Origin: Magicicada septendecula
Lineage: Eukaryota > Arthropoda > Insecta > Hemiptera > Cicadidae
Length of the DNA stretch: 64,000 nucleotides
Direction: 5' to 3'
NCBI GenBank assembly: GCA_034769895.1
Contig: CM068369.1
Span: forward strand, 145,411,574-145,475,573
Each line of letters starts with the position of its first letter. Position 1 is the first letter of the stretch. The translations under genes and the position numbers were made by a program. A model generated the notes under the pieces. The model was not told where the DNA came from. It searched no databases and saw only the letters and a list, made by a program, of their open reading frames with translations. This document shows positions 38,769 through 50,465 of the stretch, one piece after another.

Positions 38769-40654
38769 TTAGTTTAAATGAGGGCTTACCCCCTCTTCTC
38801 TATTTTTATTTGGGTTATTGTGTTGATTTAGTACAGTTTTGGTGCGATCCTCCGTATTAGGTTCCGCTATCCTATAATTTCTTTCAGGTGGATAGTTTTC
38901 TTCACGCCGGGACTGGTCATAATGATTGTCATATCGGTGACTCCTTGGGTAATACCGTCGCTGATTACCTTGAGGCCTGGAGTAGATATAATTGACGTTA
39001 TGCCTATAATTATTGGGTCGTCTGTCCCCATCTCCTCTATTATTGCGACTATCGCGGTAATTATAAGTATTATTGCCACGATAATTATAGTTCCTGGAAT
39101 TATTATTCGCGTGCTCATTTTGGGTCCTATTGGCATTAACATTCTGCGCAGGTCGATTGTGATCATTATTATGAGAATTGGTTGGTGGCGCGTTATTATC
39201 ATACTTCTGATATTTATAGTTTAACATCCTATTTCTTTGGTATTGGTTCTCGTGCTCATAATTCTCCAGGAATTTGGCCATGGCTGAAATCGTTTTGATT
39301 TGACTACACATACGTGCATTTTTTATCCCTTCCTCGTAATGGTAGGATAGTTGTATCACCAAACATTCTTCGGGAATTCTGGGCTCTAAGTTCCGTGCCA
39401 TACATACCTTTCCTAGAAAGTATGAAGTAGGAGACTGGCCTATGTTTGTTTCGTATCGACCGTTACTCAAATTATTCCTAATCATGTTCTGGGTCGATTC
39501 AGACCAATATTTCTCTTTAAATTGTTTTTTGAACTCAGTCATGTCCAGTATATCCGGGCGCACCACTGTCCACCAATTATCATAAGTATCTTTAAATGTT
39601 TCATCAATCATACTGCGTATAATACTCCAGCGATTTTCTCTATTTCTTGCGATCACCTCTTCCAATCTCTTTAAAAATTCCATCGGATTGTGCTTGTAAT
39701 TACAAAAATTAATCGACTCCCGGTTCTCGTGGTTATTTGTATGACTACGTTGGCATGTCCTATCCCGCCATGAATCTACTTCTTCTTGTAATTGTAATTC
39801 ACGTCTACTAATTTCCTCTATTTTATTTTTACTGGTATTAATTTGACCTTCCATACTGTTTAAATTGCCATAGACTCTTTCGAGTCGTTCGCCCATGTCT
39901 GTCTGTATTTGCGTAATACCTTCCTTATTCTCTTCCCGTACCTGATGTACTTCATTTTTAATTTGCTCATATTTTCCGACAGTTTCCTGTTGGATTTCTT
40001 CGACCAATGTTTTATTCTCAATTTTTATGTCATTAATTTTGTTCTGTAATTCTTCACGAACCTGTACTATTGTTTCGTTAGTTTTTTCTAACCCTTCATT
40101 TGTTTTGGCTATTTCTAATTTTCTTTCCTCATTATTTCGGTCTACTTTTTGGTTAATTGTCACGTGGATATTTTCCATTTTTTCATTAATTTGCCTTAAA
40201 TTTTCTTCATGTATTTGTAAGATGTCTTCCTTCATTTGTTTTAAACCCTCATCATTCCTATCTAACCTTTCGTGAATTTGTTTTGAGATTTCTTTAATTT
40301 CCTCAACTGTTTTCCTTGAGTTTCCTTAATTTCGTCATTTATTTTATCTAATTTTTCCTCCTGTTTCCTAAAATTCTCCTTGGTGAGTCTGCTATCTTCC
40401 TTAATACTACTCATTAACTCCATTAATTTTTCCCAATTTAGTCCTTCTCTAGCTCCCGCTTTATTTATTTGGTCCCCTTGTGCATCTTCTTCGATTACTT
40501 CCTTTTCCTTGTCCGCAATTATTTCAGTTTCCGTTATTTCGTCTGTCTGTTGTTCCACTTCACTATCTGTTATTATTTCTATTTCCCGTTCTTGTTCATC
40601 TATTTCCTTCTCCTTTTCTCCTGCCCTAATCCTTGATCTGCCTCTGGTATACAT
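38769..40654 (-). pseudogene. gag of the Gypsy element (single frameshift)
   Basis: Two frames: 40262-40654 (130 codons, Glu/Lys/Ile-rich) and 38769-40235 (488 codons from its first ATG, though open upstream to about 40325). The two join as one long coiled coil if the reading frame shifts near 40320. The coiled coil (about the first 270 residues) is followed by a capsid-like helical domain (WWTVVRPDILDMTEFKKQFK, LSYHYEEGIKNARM) and an Asn/Arg/Tyr-rich nucleocapsid-like tail (NYNYRGNNTYNYRD) with no CCHC zinc knuckle. No clear -1 slippery heptamer was seen at the shift, so mutation is more likely than programmed frameshifting. Confidence 0.85.
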
Positions 40655-40720
40655 GTTTACTCTCCCACAGTTGCCTGCTCTGGTTAAGTAATATTAATAT
40701 AGTTATAGTTACTTAACTTA

Positions 40721-40746
40721 AGCCCTACACTGGTTGAGCGCCAATT
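40721..40746 (-). other. Primer binding site of the Gypsy element, tRNA-Lys-like
   Basis: Three bases inside the 5' LTR the coding strand reads TGGCGCTCAACCAGTGTAGG. This resembles the complement of a tRNA-Lys(CTT) 3' end (TGGCGCCCAACGTGGGGC), with a 2-nt insertion and substitutions. The assignment to tRNA-Lys comes from general knowledge of retroelement PBSs, not from a search. Confidence 0.7.
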
Positions 40747-43112
40747 TGTATCGAGACTAGTCCGATCGGTTCAAGTCCCCACTGTTGAGTTCGTTAATTT
40801 GTAATGGGACGAGTACGAGCGTCTCGTTATTTTCACGCAATGTAAGCCTATTCGTTGTTATGAACGGGTATGTTCCCCTGTCTTACTCTCTTAGGTCGTT
40901 TAGTTTACTTAATTATTTAAATATCTGAGATATTTGGAGTTGTGGGATATATTGATGTAATTAATTAATATTAACTTAGCTCTCTAAAAAATATCAGTGT
41001 TAGTGTACTTGAAACTTAAATAATTAATGCGTTATTCTGTAATTTCGTTCAACCCTATTATACCTTGAAGAGAATTATGTATAATTTTGTATTTTTACGC
41101 TCTCTCTTTGGTGTCGGAGAATTCCGCTATAAGCGCTGTAGTATCGGAGCAACGAAACTTATAGGTTATTTCACTGTTTATGTTAACCAATTATTCTATA
41201 CTTAGTCAGTTACTTTTTATTCCCAACTCATTAAATCATACTCCAAATGACAAGATTTTGCAACTATATAAAGGTTCTTTATTTGTTTACTTCTTTAACA
41301 TTGAATAAGATATGTTCTAACTGACATACGCTTGGGCTATAGATTGCGTGAATCGATTATTGATTATTCCGATCCTTTATTTAAATTCAGTTATATAGTG
41401 TGTTTTAATTTGTAATTAATTTAATTCAGGGTGTGAAGGTTCTTGTAACTGTGGGGAAGATTAAAAATACATAGATAAGAATGCAAGATTTACAAATTTG
41501 AAGTGTTGTGTTGTTAATATGATTAATATAATAATAATTTACCAGACTAGAACGAAGCAAATCGTGTAGGCGGTTGATTGATAAATTTACTGTTCTGGAC
41601 GATTATGCCGTACAATATTCTTTCTTCGGTTTAATAAAATGGAATTCTTGTCCTGTCCACCTCGGAAATACAGCTCTCTGGATTGATTTACAGCTCGATT
41701 GATGCTTCTTCTGCAATTCCTGGATCCAAATACGTTCTTCTCTAGGTTGAAGCAATAAGTGATGTTCCGTGTATTTGAAAGGTTATGAGTTCTAGTGTAG
41801 TGCATTTTATTAGTTGTGATACATTTGACTCGTTCTATTTGGTTTATTATATCGTCAATTCCTTTCGGATATGGGACAATTCAAGTCCTTCCTTGTAGAA
41901 TCCAGTTATTTATTTTCTATTGTGATTTCATACTATTGTCCGGTTTGGTTAAATTATACTGGCAAGATTCAAGAATATTATCTTAGTATTTTGTTTGTTA
42001 TAATTGTGTCAAATATTTTATATTATTCCAATTATATGAGATAGTTACTAGATTTTTAATCTCATCACATTCAGATCATAAAAAGCAATAATTGACAAAT
42101 CAACAACTTCTTCTTTTCCTGTAGTCCCTAGCAACACATGATTTTTCTTCCTTCCACATGTTTTGAATATAGTGTTTATTTCATATATTTTTTGTCTATT
42201 CCTTATCAATTTGCTATCCTATTGGAATGTAACTTTACCGATAGTTGGTTTATAATTTTCTACACATATTCTGCTCGTTTTTTGATATAAGCCTGTTTCT
42301 TTTATATTTACTACCTTTTCGATATTAAACGTTATCAATCGATATCATGGCATTATCATAATTTGTATAAATTGAAATGGTTTATTATATATCATTATTA
42401 ATTTAATGTTTTTTTTCTAGCTCTTCAAACCGTATTCATTAATTATTATTAATTTATGTACCTAACCTTTATGTTATGAGTGGTTATATAGTGGTTTTGG
42501 CTGTTAGGCCTTTTATTGTAAACGGATCTACCTGTGTTTATAACTGGTAAACATCTATAGCCCCTTTTACATAAATTCATACATATAATCAAATCTTAAC
42601 TATTAACATTTACATAAACAATTATTTTTTCCATATCTAATGACAATTTTATCTTGACCTATGGGTCACATATAAGAAAATTCAAATCTATTAACGTTAA
42701 CTAGCTGCTTCACACTTCATTCTACAACAGTAATTGAATAATACATCTTGTTTCATTACCTTTCATTAACTCAACACATATTTGGTATAACATAACATAA
42801 ACTTTATCATAACATTTGTTGTCACAAAATAATAGCTTTTAACTCAAAATCCTTACTTGCTATTACTATAAAGTAAATTATTGTTTCATTTTTTGTTTGC
42901 TTTTCACTGAACATATATCATTAACTATTATCTAACTTACAGGTTCGTTTATTCTTGTTAATACTACCTTGCATCCTTATTTACCTTTATCTATAATTAT
43001 AAATGTAATTATTAGATTTTTGTTCTATCATGGGGTTAGATATTGACTTGTTTATTATTCTGTTAACCTTGTTTTTATGTAACATGGATGCTAGCATTTC
43101 TGTTGCGTTACA
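40747..43112 (-). repeat. 5' LTR of the Gypsy element
   Basis: 2366 bp; on the coding strand the element promoter (U3) is at the 43-kb side. It has the same internal PBS-like relic as the other LTR, at about 40771-40799. Confidence 0.95.
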
Positions 43113-43116
43113 TTAT

Positions 43117-43898
43117 TTGTAAGTATGGATGAGAATAAATAAAATTAAAATGCAATTTCCTCCATTATCTTCCAAATATATTGTTTTCAAAATAATAATC
43201 ATAGAAATTCTAACAAAAAACTAAAATTTACATACTTTCAAGGGACCACTTCGAGAAAGTTATGTCCAGTCATAATGCCACTACAGACAACTGCAATTTC
43301 TATGAATTTCCGCCGGACTTTCAGCTTCTGCATTTAAAATGCCAAAATTGTTTTACATATAAGTTATGACTACAGTATAAAATAGGCCTACTGATGACTG
43401 ATAAAAATTAGGATTATAATGATCAAATGATTAATATTGCTTTGGGAACAAGTTGTGGCATATATTTGGCAGTTACTGTAAGGAAACAAAAAAAATATAA
43501 CAAAGATTCTAAAAAATGTTTACCGGTACTAGTATCTTCTCAAAATGGTCTGAGACACATATACCCATAAATTGTAACATGCAATTGTAGTGTATGGAAA
43601 TAAAATTCAAACTGCACTTCATAAGTTATAAAAAATGTATCATACTGTAAATATTTTTACTTGCAATATTTCTATTTAAAACTTAAGTCTAATACAGAAC
43701 CTCTAAAAAACATATAGATCAGGAACTCGGATCTAGTAGTATACAATATTAAAAATTAAAAATAAGAACTGAAACCTAGGTAAATTTGTATGCTACTAAA
43801 GAAATCTGAGATATGGACAGTTTGCTTCATGACAGAGGAAGAAAGAAAGCTGAAAAGTAATATACAATGCTTGATCAAAAATTTGTCCAATTTTTATT
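43117..43898. other. No gene seen
   Basis: AT-rich spacer between the Gypsy and Tigger elements. Confidence 0.4.
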
Positions 43899-43900
43899 TA

Positions 43901-46416
43901 CAGTGGAAATCGGTTAATACGAAATGACGGGGACCAGTTATTTTCTTCGTGTAAACCGAATTTCGCGTTAAGCGAATAAAAAGTGAAACAAAATGAGGAA
44001 GTGAACAAATAGTGTACTGTAGATTATTTATTGTACTGTCTAGTAAAATGCAACAAATACAACCTTTTATTTATCCTCATGGTTTATTATTGTTAATTTT
44101 TCTTAAAATTATTATTAGCTGTTCTAAATTTAGTCCTATGATTTAGGTTTTCTTATAGACTACTGTATGTCTTTCAACTTTACCGTAGTTTTCGTGTTTA
44201 TCTTTATTTAAAATAATCCGTTATTTTTTTTTTGCACACAATTTTGCACTATTTTATTTTCAACAAATTGTTCTAATTTATCAACGTGTTCAAACATTTC
44301 ACCTTCCGAGTTGGCTTCAAAATATCGACGAACACGGCTCAGCAACGAAAGCATATCGGTAGCGGTAGGAACATTTTCACTATCATTTTCCGTGTCAAGT
44401 TCGTCATCACTATCATCACCTTCACAGTTGTCAACTTGCACTGTTTCCACGATATCGGTATCTGTTAATACTGGAGCCGTAGTTACGTTCTCGTCGACAG
44501 TCACGTACTCATTTAGAGAAATTGAAACATTTAATACAGATGACACACGATTAAACATTTCAGATAGTGTAGGATCAATTTCATTTTCTTCGGGTTGTTC
44601 AGTTTCTGAATTCAAAATGAATCGAGCATGAGCGAAACAATTTTGAATTGTTGTAGGCGTCACGAGGTTCCACGCTGTTCTTAACAAGTTACAAGCATCC
44701 AGAACATTTACACAGAAATCTTTGTTCCCCTCAATAGTGGCCAAGTATTTCCGCAGAAGTAATTTCCTGTACTGAAATTTTAAATTTTGAATAATACCTT
44801 GATCACAAGGTTGTAGGACACTAGTCGTGTTCGGTGGTAGAAAAACAAGTTTAATTGCCATCAATTTTAGGTCACATGGGTGGGCAGGACAGTTGTCAAT
44901 AATTAACACAATTTTCCTCTTCTGAGAAGTGAAATGTTTTTCTAACGAAACCAGCCATTCCATAAAAATTTTAGACGTCATCCATACTCGTTTGTTAGCT
45001 CTATATTCTACTGGCAACTTTTTTACATTTTTAAAACAGCGCGGCTTTAAACTTTTTCCTATAACAAGTAACGGAGGTTTTTCTGACCCATCAGCATTGC
45101 AACTCTCTCTTTGGACTTTTTACCACCAGAGCACTGCTCCCCTTTGAATGAAAGTGTTTTATCGGGCATACAACGGAAAAATAGTCCTGTTTCATCGGCG
45201 TTGAAAATATCCTTACGTGGATAGTCTTTTAAAATTTCAGGCAGCGTAGATTGCAACCACGATGATGTCATTTCTTGTGACACCTGTCTTGATTCGCCAC
45301 AGATGTTTTTAAAGGTTATGCCATTTCGTTTTTTAAACCTTTCTAGCCAGCCAGGATTTGCAGTGAAATTTAAGTTCATCTGTTCAGCAAAAACGTTTGC
45401 TTTCTCCATCAGTAGTGGTCCAGAAATAGGAGCATCTTGTGATCTTGCTTGCTTAAACCAAACAAGAAGAGCAGCCTCTAAGTTTTCGTGGTTTGCCTTA
45501 CGGAAACGTTTTCTGCCTGGTTCAAACTTGCCCGACTCATACAGTTCTAAAGTTTTATCTCTATTTTTTATAATCGTGGATAACGTCGAGTTTGGTATAC
45601 TGAATGTTTTACAGGTTTCTGTTTTAGTTTGAATACCCTCATTAACAGCTTGGAGGAGTTCAACTTTTTTTCTAAAGAGAGGGCACTTTGTTTACGCACT
45701 TTCTTCTCCATTTTACTTCCGGACTGCAAAAACGAAATTTACAAAAGCGTAACTTCACTTAACACGTACACGTCACACGCTTAACGTCACTTAACTGACT
45801 GTAAAAGACTAAGAAGTTTGTACAGTAAAAAAGTAAACAGTTAATCCTCACAACTGAGTAAATTTTTTACAATAAAATGTTATCGGTACCGTACCGCAAA
45901 CTTTACCACCGCTGTACACGCACAGAATACAACTGAACTGAACTCACCACACCCTATAGAGTAGGTAGGGGTAGTTAATGTAAGCGATAACGGTTTGTTT
46001 GCGGTCAATGAACAACACATTTGGTGCTGAAGGAGAAGCTATGGTTTCTCGTAAACAGCGGTACACTGTATACAGTACGTACTGTAAATATAACTTGGTA
46101 CTGAAGACAAAACAAACTATGGTCACTACCTGCTCTTTCTCTTTTAGAGATGAAGAATGGATTCCTTTACATAGAAAACAAGCTTTTGGGCGTACTTGTG
46201 TGGCTTTATTTTGTATGCAGTTACTTAAAAGCCAGCCAAAAAAAAATTATTTTTAACAAAAATTTTTCGTGTTAACCGATATTTTTCAGGTAAACCTTTC
46301 GTGTTAACCGTACAAATAATACACTGTACATAACAAACGGCGATCGGTACCCGAGTGGTATTTCGTGTTAACCGATATTTTGTGGTAACCGTTTTTGCGT
46401 TAAACGATTTCCACTG
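43901..46416 (-). mobile_element. Tigger (pogo group) DNA transposon, 2.5 kb
   Basis: TIRs begin CAGTGGAAATCGGTTAA on the left and, reversed, CAGTGGAAATCGTTTAA on the right, flanked by TA (43899-43900 and 46417-46418). Both ends carry degenerate subterminal repeats of the type TTCGTGTTAACCG (three to four copies in 46266-46400; variants at 43905-43975). The interior carries a CENP-B/DDE transposase on the minus strand. Confidence 0.92.
44208..45712 (-). pseudogene. Tigger transposase (CENP-B/DDE), frame broken
   Basis: Starts MEKKVRKQSALSLEKK; after a shift in an A-run near 45670 the CENP-B N-terminal helix-turn-helix continues (FSIPNSTLSTIIKNRDK), then the HTH_Tnp part (FAEQMNLNFTANPGWLERFK). 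The DDE core has IFNADETGLFF (first Asp), IVLIIDNCPAHP (second) and LPPNTTSVLQPCDQGII (third). A second break near 45070-45090 removes a few residues before the GKSLKPRCFKN-like segment. The acidic C-terminal tail runs to 44208. Catalytic residues survive but two frame lesions should prevent full-length product. Confidence 0.88.
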
Positions 46417-46600
46417 TAGTTGGAAAAGTTTGCCTTGACTCATCTACATTTACATTGCCCCCCTTCAAAGTAGTCTCAGTTGGATATAATACAATTATGT
46501 CCATTTTTTTTGTTAATCTTTACAACATTTCTTGAATGCACTTTCTATTCTCGTCTTCTTTTATCAGAGACTAGGCCTGTTGCAGTCCCAAAGGAATATA

Positions 46601-47843
46601 TGAGGTGTGATCAAAAAGTATTTATTTTATTTACTAAAATATACAAGCGTTACAGATTTGTAAATCTGTCTCCTTCAAAATAGCCCCCTTCCACAACTTC
46701 ACACTTCTTCCAGCACTTTTTCAACTGCTCAAAGCATGTCTTAAAGTCATCTTCTGTAAGAGCCCACATTCTCTCATTGCATTTTGTTTTATCTCTTCTA
46801 TGTCTAGAAATGATCTCCTTTTGAACTGATTTTTTAACTTCGGAGAGAAGTCACAGGGATCCATATATGGCGAATATGGAGGATGCTGAAGCAGTGGAAT
46901 TTGTGTTTAGCAAGAAAATCCTGAACACCATGTGACGTGTTGAAGCCACCATTCACCACTTTGATGCAACTGTGGCCTTTTTTGTTGAACTGCATCCCTA
47001 AACCGCCTCAAAACTAAATGTCATAATCCTGGTTTACTGTTTGGCTTGCTGGAGCATATTCATGATGAGCACTCCCCTTCTGATCAAAGAAAACTGTGAG
47101 GTCTTGACTTTCCTTCAGCTCTGTTTTTCTTTTTGGTCTTGGAGAATTTGGCATCTTCCATACTGAAGATTGATATTAGTTTAGTTTCTGGACCGTGTCA
47201 ATAAATGCATGATATATCACCCATTATGATAGTTTTAACGAAGTTCTCATTATTTTAGCACAGTCAAGCAGGTTTTGAAGAAGTCCTGAACTTTGCACAA
47301 ACACATCTCATTCCCAACTCATCAGAAAGAATGGACTGAACTGATCCAAAACTAATATTTAAATCACCTGCTAGCTCAGGAATGGTGATTCGGTGGTTTT
47401 CTCACACAGCAGCATGCACAAATCCAACACTGCAGTCAGTCTTGCTGGTTAAAAGCCTTCCTAAACACTCGTCACTCTCGACACTTTCACGCTTTAAAAC
47501 ACTTACACCACTCATAAACCTGTGTATGACTTATACAATCTTCCCCATAAACTTTTTGTAACTTTTCAAATGCATCTTTACATGTTTCACTAACTTTTTG
47601 ACAAAATCAGATACAAATTCTCTGATCAATTTTTTTCTGACAAGGTAAATGCGTCAAATAAGATTAACACACAACACAACATTGGGCATCTGTAAACAAA
47701 CCAGATCAGCTGTTATTATAAAACTTATATTAAGTATTTAGTATACTGTAAACATACGGCTTATTTTCTTTGAGACAATTGGAACCAAGTCAGCTGACTT
47801 GCCATTGCCAGTATCAATCCGAATACTTTTTGATCATACCTCA
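46601..47843 (-). mobile_element. mariner element with decayed transposase, 1.24 kb
   Basis: TIRs TGAGGTGTGATCAAAAAGTA (left) and, reversed, TGAGGTATGATCAAAAAGTA (right) flanked by TATA on both sides (TA target). The minus strand carries a heavily decayed mariner transposase: C-terminal words corresponding to FLAKHKFHCFSILHIRHIW and PVTSLRS lie near 46850-46910, where the family has HPPYSPDLAPCDF. No open frame longer than 60 codons remains. Confidence 0.85.
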
Positions 47844-47849
47844 TATACA

Positions 47850-48420
47850 CTTCACTAACGGTTTCTAGGTCTTCCTACACTTCGCTGTCCAACAGGCTTG
47901 TATTGCCAAACTTCCTAAGATGACCTGTCTTCTGGCATCCTATTCAGATGAGTAATCCATCTCTCTTTGTTCTCAGCAATACGATCTTGGATATTAAAAA
48001 TGTTCAACTCTTTACACATGTCAACACTTTTAGTATAGCATTGAACTTGGTCAGCAACTTTTGTTTCCACATCTTCATCAGTCATAAAATGTAGTCTTCC
48101 GTAGAACTTTTTTTTACTTGGAAGAGGAAAGATCACATTAGGACAAACATGGCGAATACAGCTGTTGTGATGTCATGTTTTTTTTTCTGAAGAAGCAATG
48201 ATATGTCCTGGTATACTGACAGGATGCAATATCTGTATATTATCCTTCCATAAAGCTGGCCATCTTCTATGAGCTTCACACAAGTGGCATAACATCCTCT
48301 AATAGTACTCTTTACCATTGTGCTTAGTGATGACAATTCATGGAACATAAAACATCTGATTATCACAGTCTTTAATTCATTCATGATCTTTGAAGCTTTT
48401 GTCCATAGCACTCACCAGAA
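47850..48420 (-). pseudogene. Transposon debris: LINE-tail and possible mariner words
   Basis: A minus-strand frame (47915-48136) contains SKKKFYGRLHFMTDEDVETKV, like the mariner KKHLGG..F.TDEEV segment, then NIQDRIAENKERWITHLNRM and, past a stop, YKPVGQRSVGRPRNR, like the end of a LINE ORF2. The two may be fused debris of different elements. No ends found. Confidence 0.4.
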
Positions 48421-48574
48421 GCCTTCTGCAACATTTTCACCATAATAAAGCATTTTATCTCATTCTTTACACAAAATTTAATCCACATTCTTCAGCCATG
48501 CATTAATGAATGTCAAAAAATAATTTTTAATTAACAAAGTTAAGTTAGTGGTTATAATACAAACAGAAATAATA

Positions 48575-48716
48575 CTGTTGCACACCGCTATAGAAAAATT
48601 ATTCCGATTAATGCTTTCAAGCTTCACAGCCCATCATCACATCGGTGATTAGCTGTGAAGCTTGAAATCGCTAATCAGAATAATTTTTCTACAGTGGTGT
48701 GCAACATTGTTATTAT
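48575..48716. mobile_element. Short foldback repeat with hammerhead-like core
   Basis: Inverted arms of ~60 bp: gttgcacaccgctatagaaa...ttcaagcttcacagc and, reversed, the same from the right side, around a ~20-bp centre (ccatcatcacatcggtgatt). No TSD could be fixed with confidence. It resembles an inverted pLTR pair of a Penelope-like element reduced to the terminal repeats. Confidence 0.7.
48604..48645 (-). ncRNA. Decayed hammerhead-like motif
   Basis: On the minus strand: stem I CCGAT pairs perfectly with ATCGG; the core is GTGATGA (first C changed to G), stem II GGGCT/AGCTT, GAA, and a weak stem III (AGCATT) followed by A at position 17. The C-to-G change at the first core base should abolish activity. 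Confidence 0.4.
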
Positions 48717-48719
48717 TGT

Positions 48720-49620
48720 TTGAAAAAAAAAATTGCCTAATATGCCAAAAATCCACCTTACTCAATTACCTCTCAAACCTAAACTACGCATCCAATAAGG
48801 CTTAACTTTTAGAAGATAGTCACAAAGAAGTGTGCCAACATCACATCAAAACAGTTTTTTAATCTGACACTTGTACCATGGCAAATCTCAAAATTGCACA
48901 AATTTATTGTTCAAACCTCATGTTAATGGAACAAATATTAACAGCAAACTATAAACTCTGTTATGATACTTATGCAAAGCTAATAGTAATGGCATGATTT
49001 AAAGGCACTCAACAATTATTATACAGCACGCTAGAGGAACAGAGAAGACAAAAATACCATAGGAAATAATTTATGATGAAGAAGAATAATATGGGAAACC
49101 AAGTTCCACACTAATTAAAAAACTTGAAGATCTGCCAGACTGACTGACTTTCTGATTTACTTTTATTCACATTAAAATTCCATTATACGAATTTGAAGCC
49201 AGAGGTTCATAGTCGCACAACCATGAGAGGAAAATGTGCCTTTAAAAACCTGTTGTTCCTGTCTCAAGCCACATCTGACATCTGTGATCTGTTGTTCAAC
49301 TTCACCGTAAAGATTTCCATGATTTGATATTTTTATGCCTAAATACTCATCACTGTATTACGAGAAATTGTATCACTTTGTAAGGTAAAGTCAGATGGAA
49401 CATGGTTATTATGAATGGTAGTACATTTTTGCACAAGACATTCACTGATATTCCAAAACTAAAGATATTTTTTCCGCTGTAAAATTGTATTGTACCTGTG
49501 TATAACAATATTAAAATAAACTAATGCTTGCTGAATAGCTAACAGTTAGTGAGAGAAAGAGTATCAACCACTGGTCTGACATTTTGTGAAGTGTAATTTC
49601 TCATGAATAACGTTCTCCAC
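48720..49620. other. No gene seen
   Basis: AT-rich; no frame or element recognised. Confidence 0.4.
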
Positions 49621-49630
49621 CTCAGTCCTA

Positions 49631-50060
49631 TTATTCTAAATTGAGCATGGTGACATCATGTGATGATGGAGCTAAATGTATTTCTCTAGCCCCCTCAATC
49701 TTATTCTGCCTGGACAGCTTTGTGGCTATGATGCTCAATAAGTGGTTTGACCTGATCCATCCACCGAACTGGACAGTTCCCTGTGGATGTCTGCCATCAC
49801 ATTTCCCTTGCATAATTAATTTTTTTACACTGCAGTTTCTTCTGTAAATGTGTCCAAAATATCTTAGGTACGACTGCTCTATTTTCCTCAATAAATGTGT
49901 AGAGACCTTCAGCTAAATAGACTTGTTAGTTCGATGCTGCATCCATAAAATTCAAAGGATCCATTTGATTGGTACACCTGCATTTCAAAAGTATCAATTC
50001 TTTATCATGATGCGATGTTCACGATCCAGGTTTCAGAGACGTGAGTGGCTTCAAAATGTA
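49631..50060 (-). pseudogene. 3' end of a LINE ORF2, minus strand
   Basis: The last 86 codons (49631-49891) read SYLRYFGHIYRRNCSVKKLI, then MQGKCDGRHPQGTV and IIATKLSRQNKI...HDVTMLNLE, the conserved C-terminal tail of arthropod LINEs. Upstream (49900-50060) decayed words of the preceding region remain. 5'-truncated, no RT core. Confidence 0.75.
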
Positions 50061-50182
50061 ATTAACTGAATTAAATATAGTTAACTGAATCCTTATTAAC
50101 TTCAATTTTGTGCTCTGATATATTGCTGTGTCCTTCCAGATTCTAGTTAGCTAGGTGGTTCCATTTCACGCTGTAATTATTA

Positions 50183-50452
50183 AATATAATTAATTCACTA
50201 CCGACTCGGAACACAAAGTTTTTTAGGGGTAAAAACTTAAAAGTTTTACCTTATAGCCTGAACCAAGCTTACAGGCTGAACAAAGCTCCCTCTGAAGAAG
50301 CTTTTTAAAAGTGAAAACTGGTTCAAGCTATAAGGTAAAACTTTTACGTTTTTACCTATAAAAAACTTTGTGTTCCGAGTCGGTAGTGAATTAATTATAT
50401 TTAGTTAAGTAACGGACACGTCATGGACAACAAAATCCAAGAATTTAACACA
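50183..50452 (-). mobile_element. Foldback element with 13-bp TSD (copy 2)
   Basis: Flanked by the perfect 13-bp duplication GCTGTAATTATTA (50170-50182 and 50453-50465). Same inverted arms as copy 1 (cactaccgactcggaacaca and reverse), with the 45-nt head on the right, so it lies in opposite orientation to the copy at 24.1 kb. The headless ends agree (aatataatt...); the head ends differ between copies (longer here), as expected from 5'-truncated retrotransposition. Confidence 0.75.
50285..50337 (+). ncRNA. Hammerhead-like motif in foldback copy 2 (stem I decayed)
   Basis: CTGAAGA (50292-50298), the same stem II as the 24.3-kb copy, GAA, stem III AACT/GGTT and C at position 17 are kept. Stem I is lost: the strand before the core (GCTCCCT) no longer pairs with the strand after it (AAGCTAT). 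Confidence 0.45.
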
Positions 50453-50465
50453 GCTGTAATTATTA

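Larger units (their letters stand above)
31062..43112 (-). mobile_element. Ty3/Gypsy LTR retrotransposon, 12.05 kb, complete structure
   Basis: Two direct LTRs of 2366 bp each (31062-33427 and 40747-43112) enclose gag and pol on the minus strand. The element is flanked by the 4-bp duplication TTAT (31058-31061 and 43113-43116). On the coding strand the LTRs begin TGTAACGC and end TACA. By eye the LTRs differ at only about 15-20 of 2366 positions, so insertion is recent. Domain order gag, protease, RT, RNase H, integrase is that of Ty3/Gypsy. No envelope gene was seen. About 1.95 kb between pol and the 3' LTR is non-coding and holds a minisatellite. Confidence 0.95.

Noticed and set aside
38922-39224. 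100-codon plus-strand frame rich in Ile
   Set aside because: Antisense shadow of the Asn/Arg/Tyr-rich tail of gag.
40300-40340. Programmed -1 frameshift in gag
   Set aside because: No in-frame X XXY YYZ heptamer or clear downstream stem seen; the shift lies within a coiled coil, where a programmed event would serve no obvious purpose.
40765-40800. tRNA-gene-like B box (GGTTCAAGTCC)
   Set aside because: No matching A box, anticodon arm or acceptor pairing upstream; better explained as a retrotransposon PBS relic copied from a tRNA 3' end.
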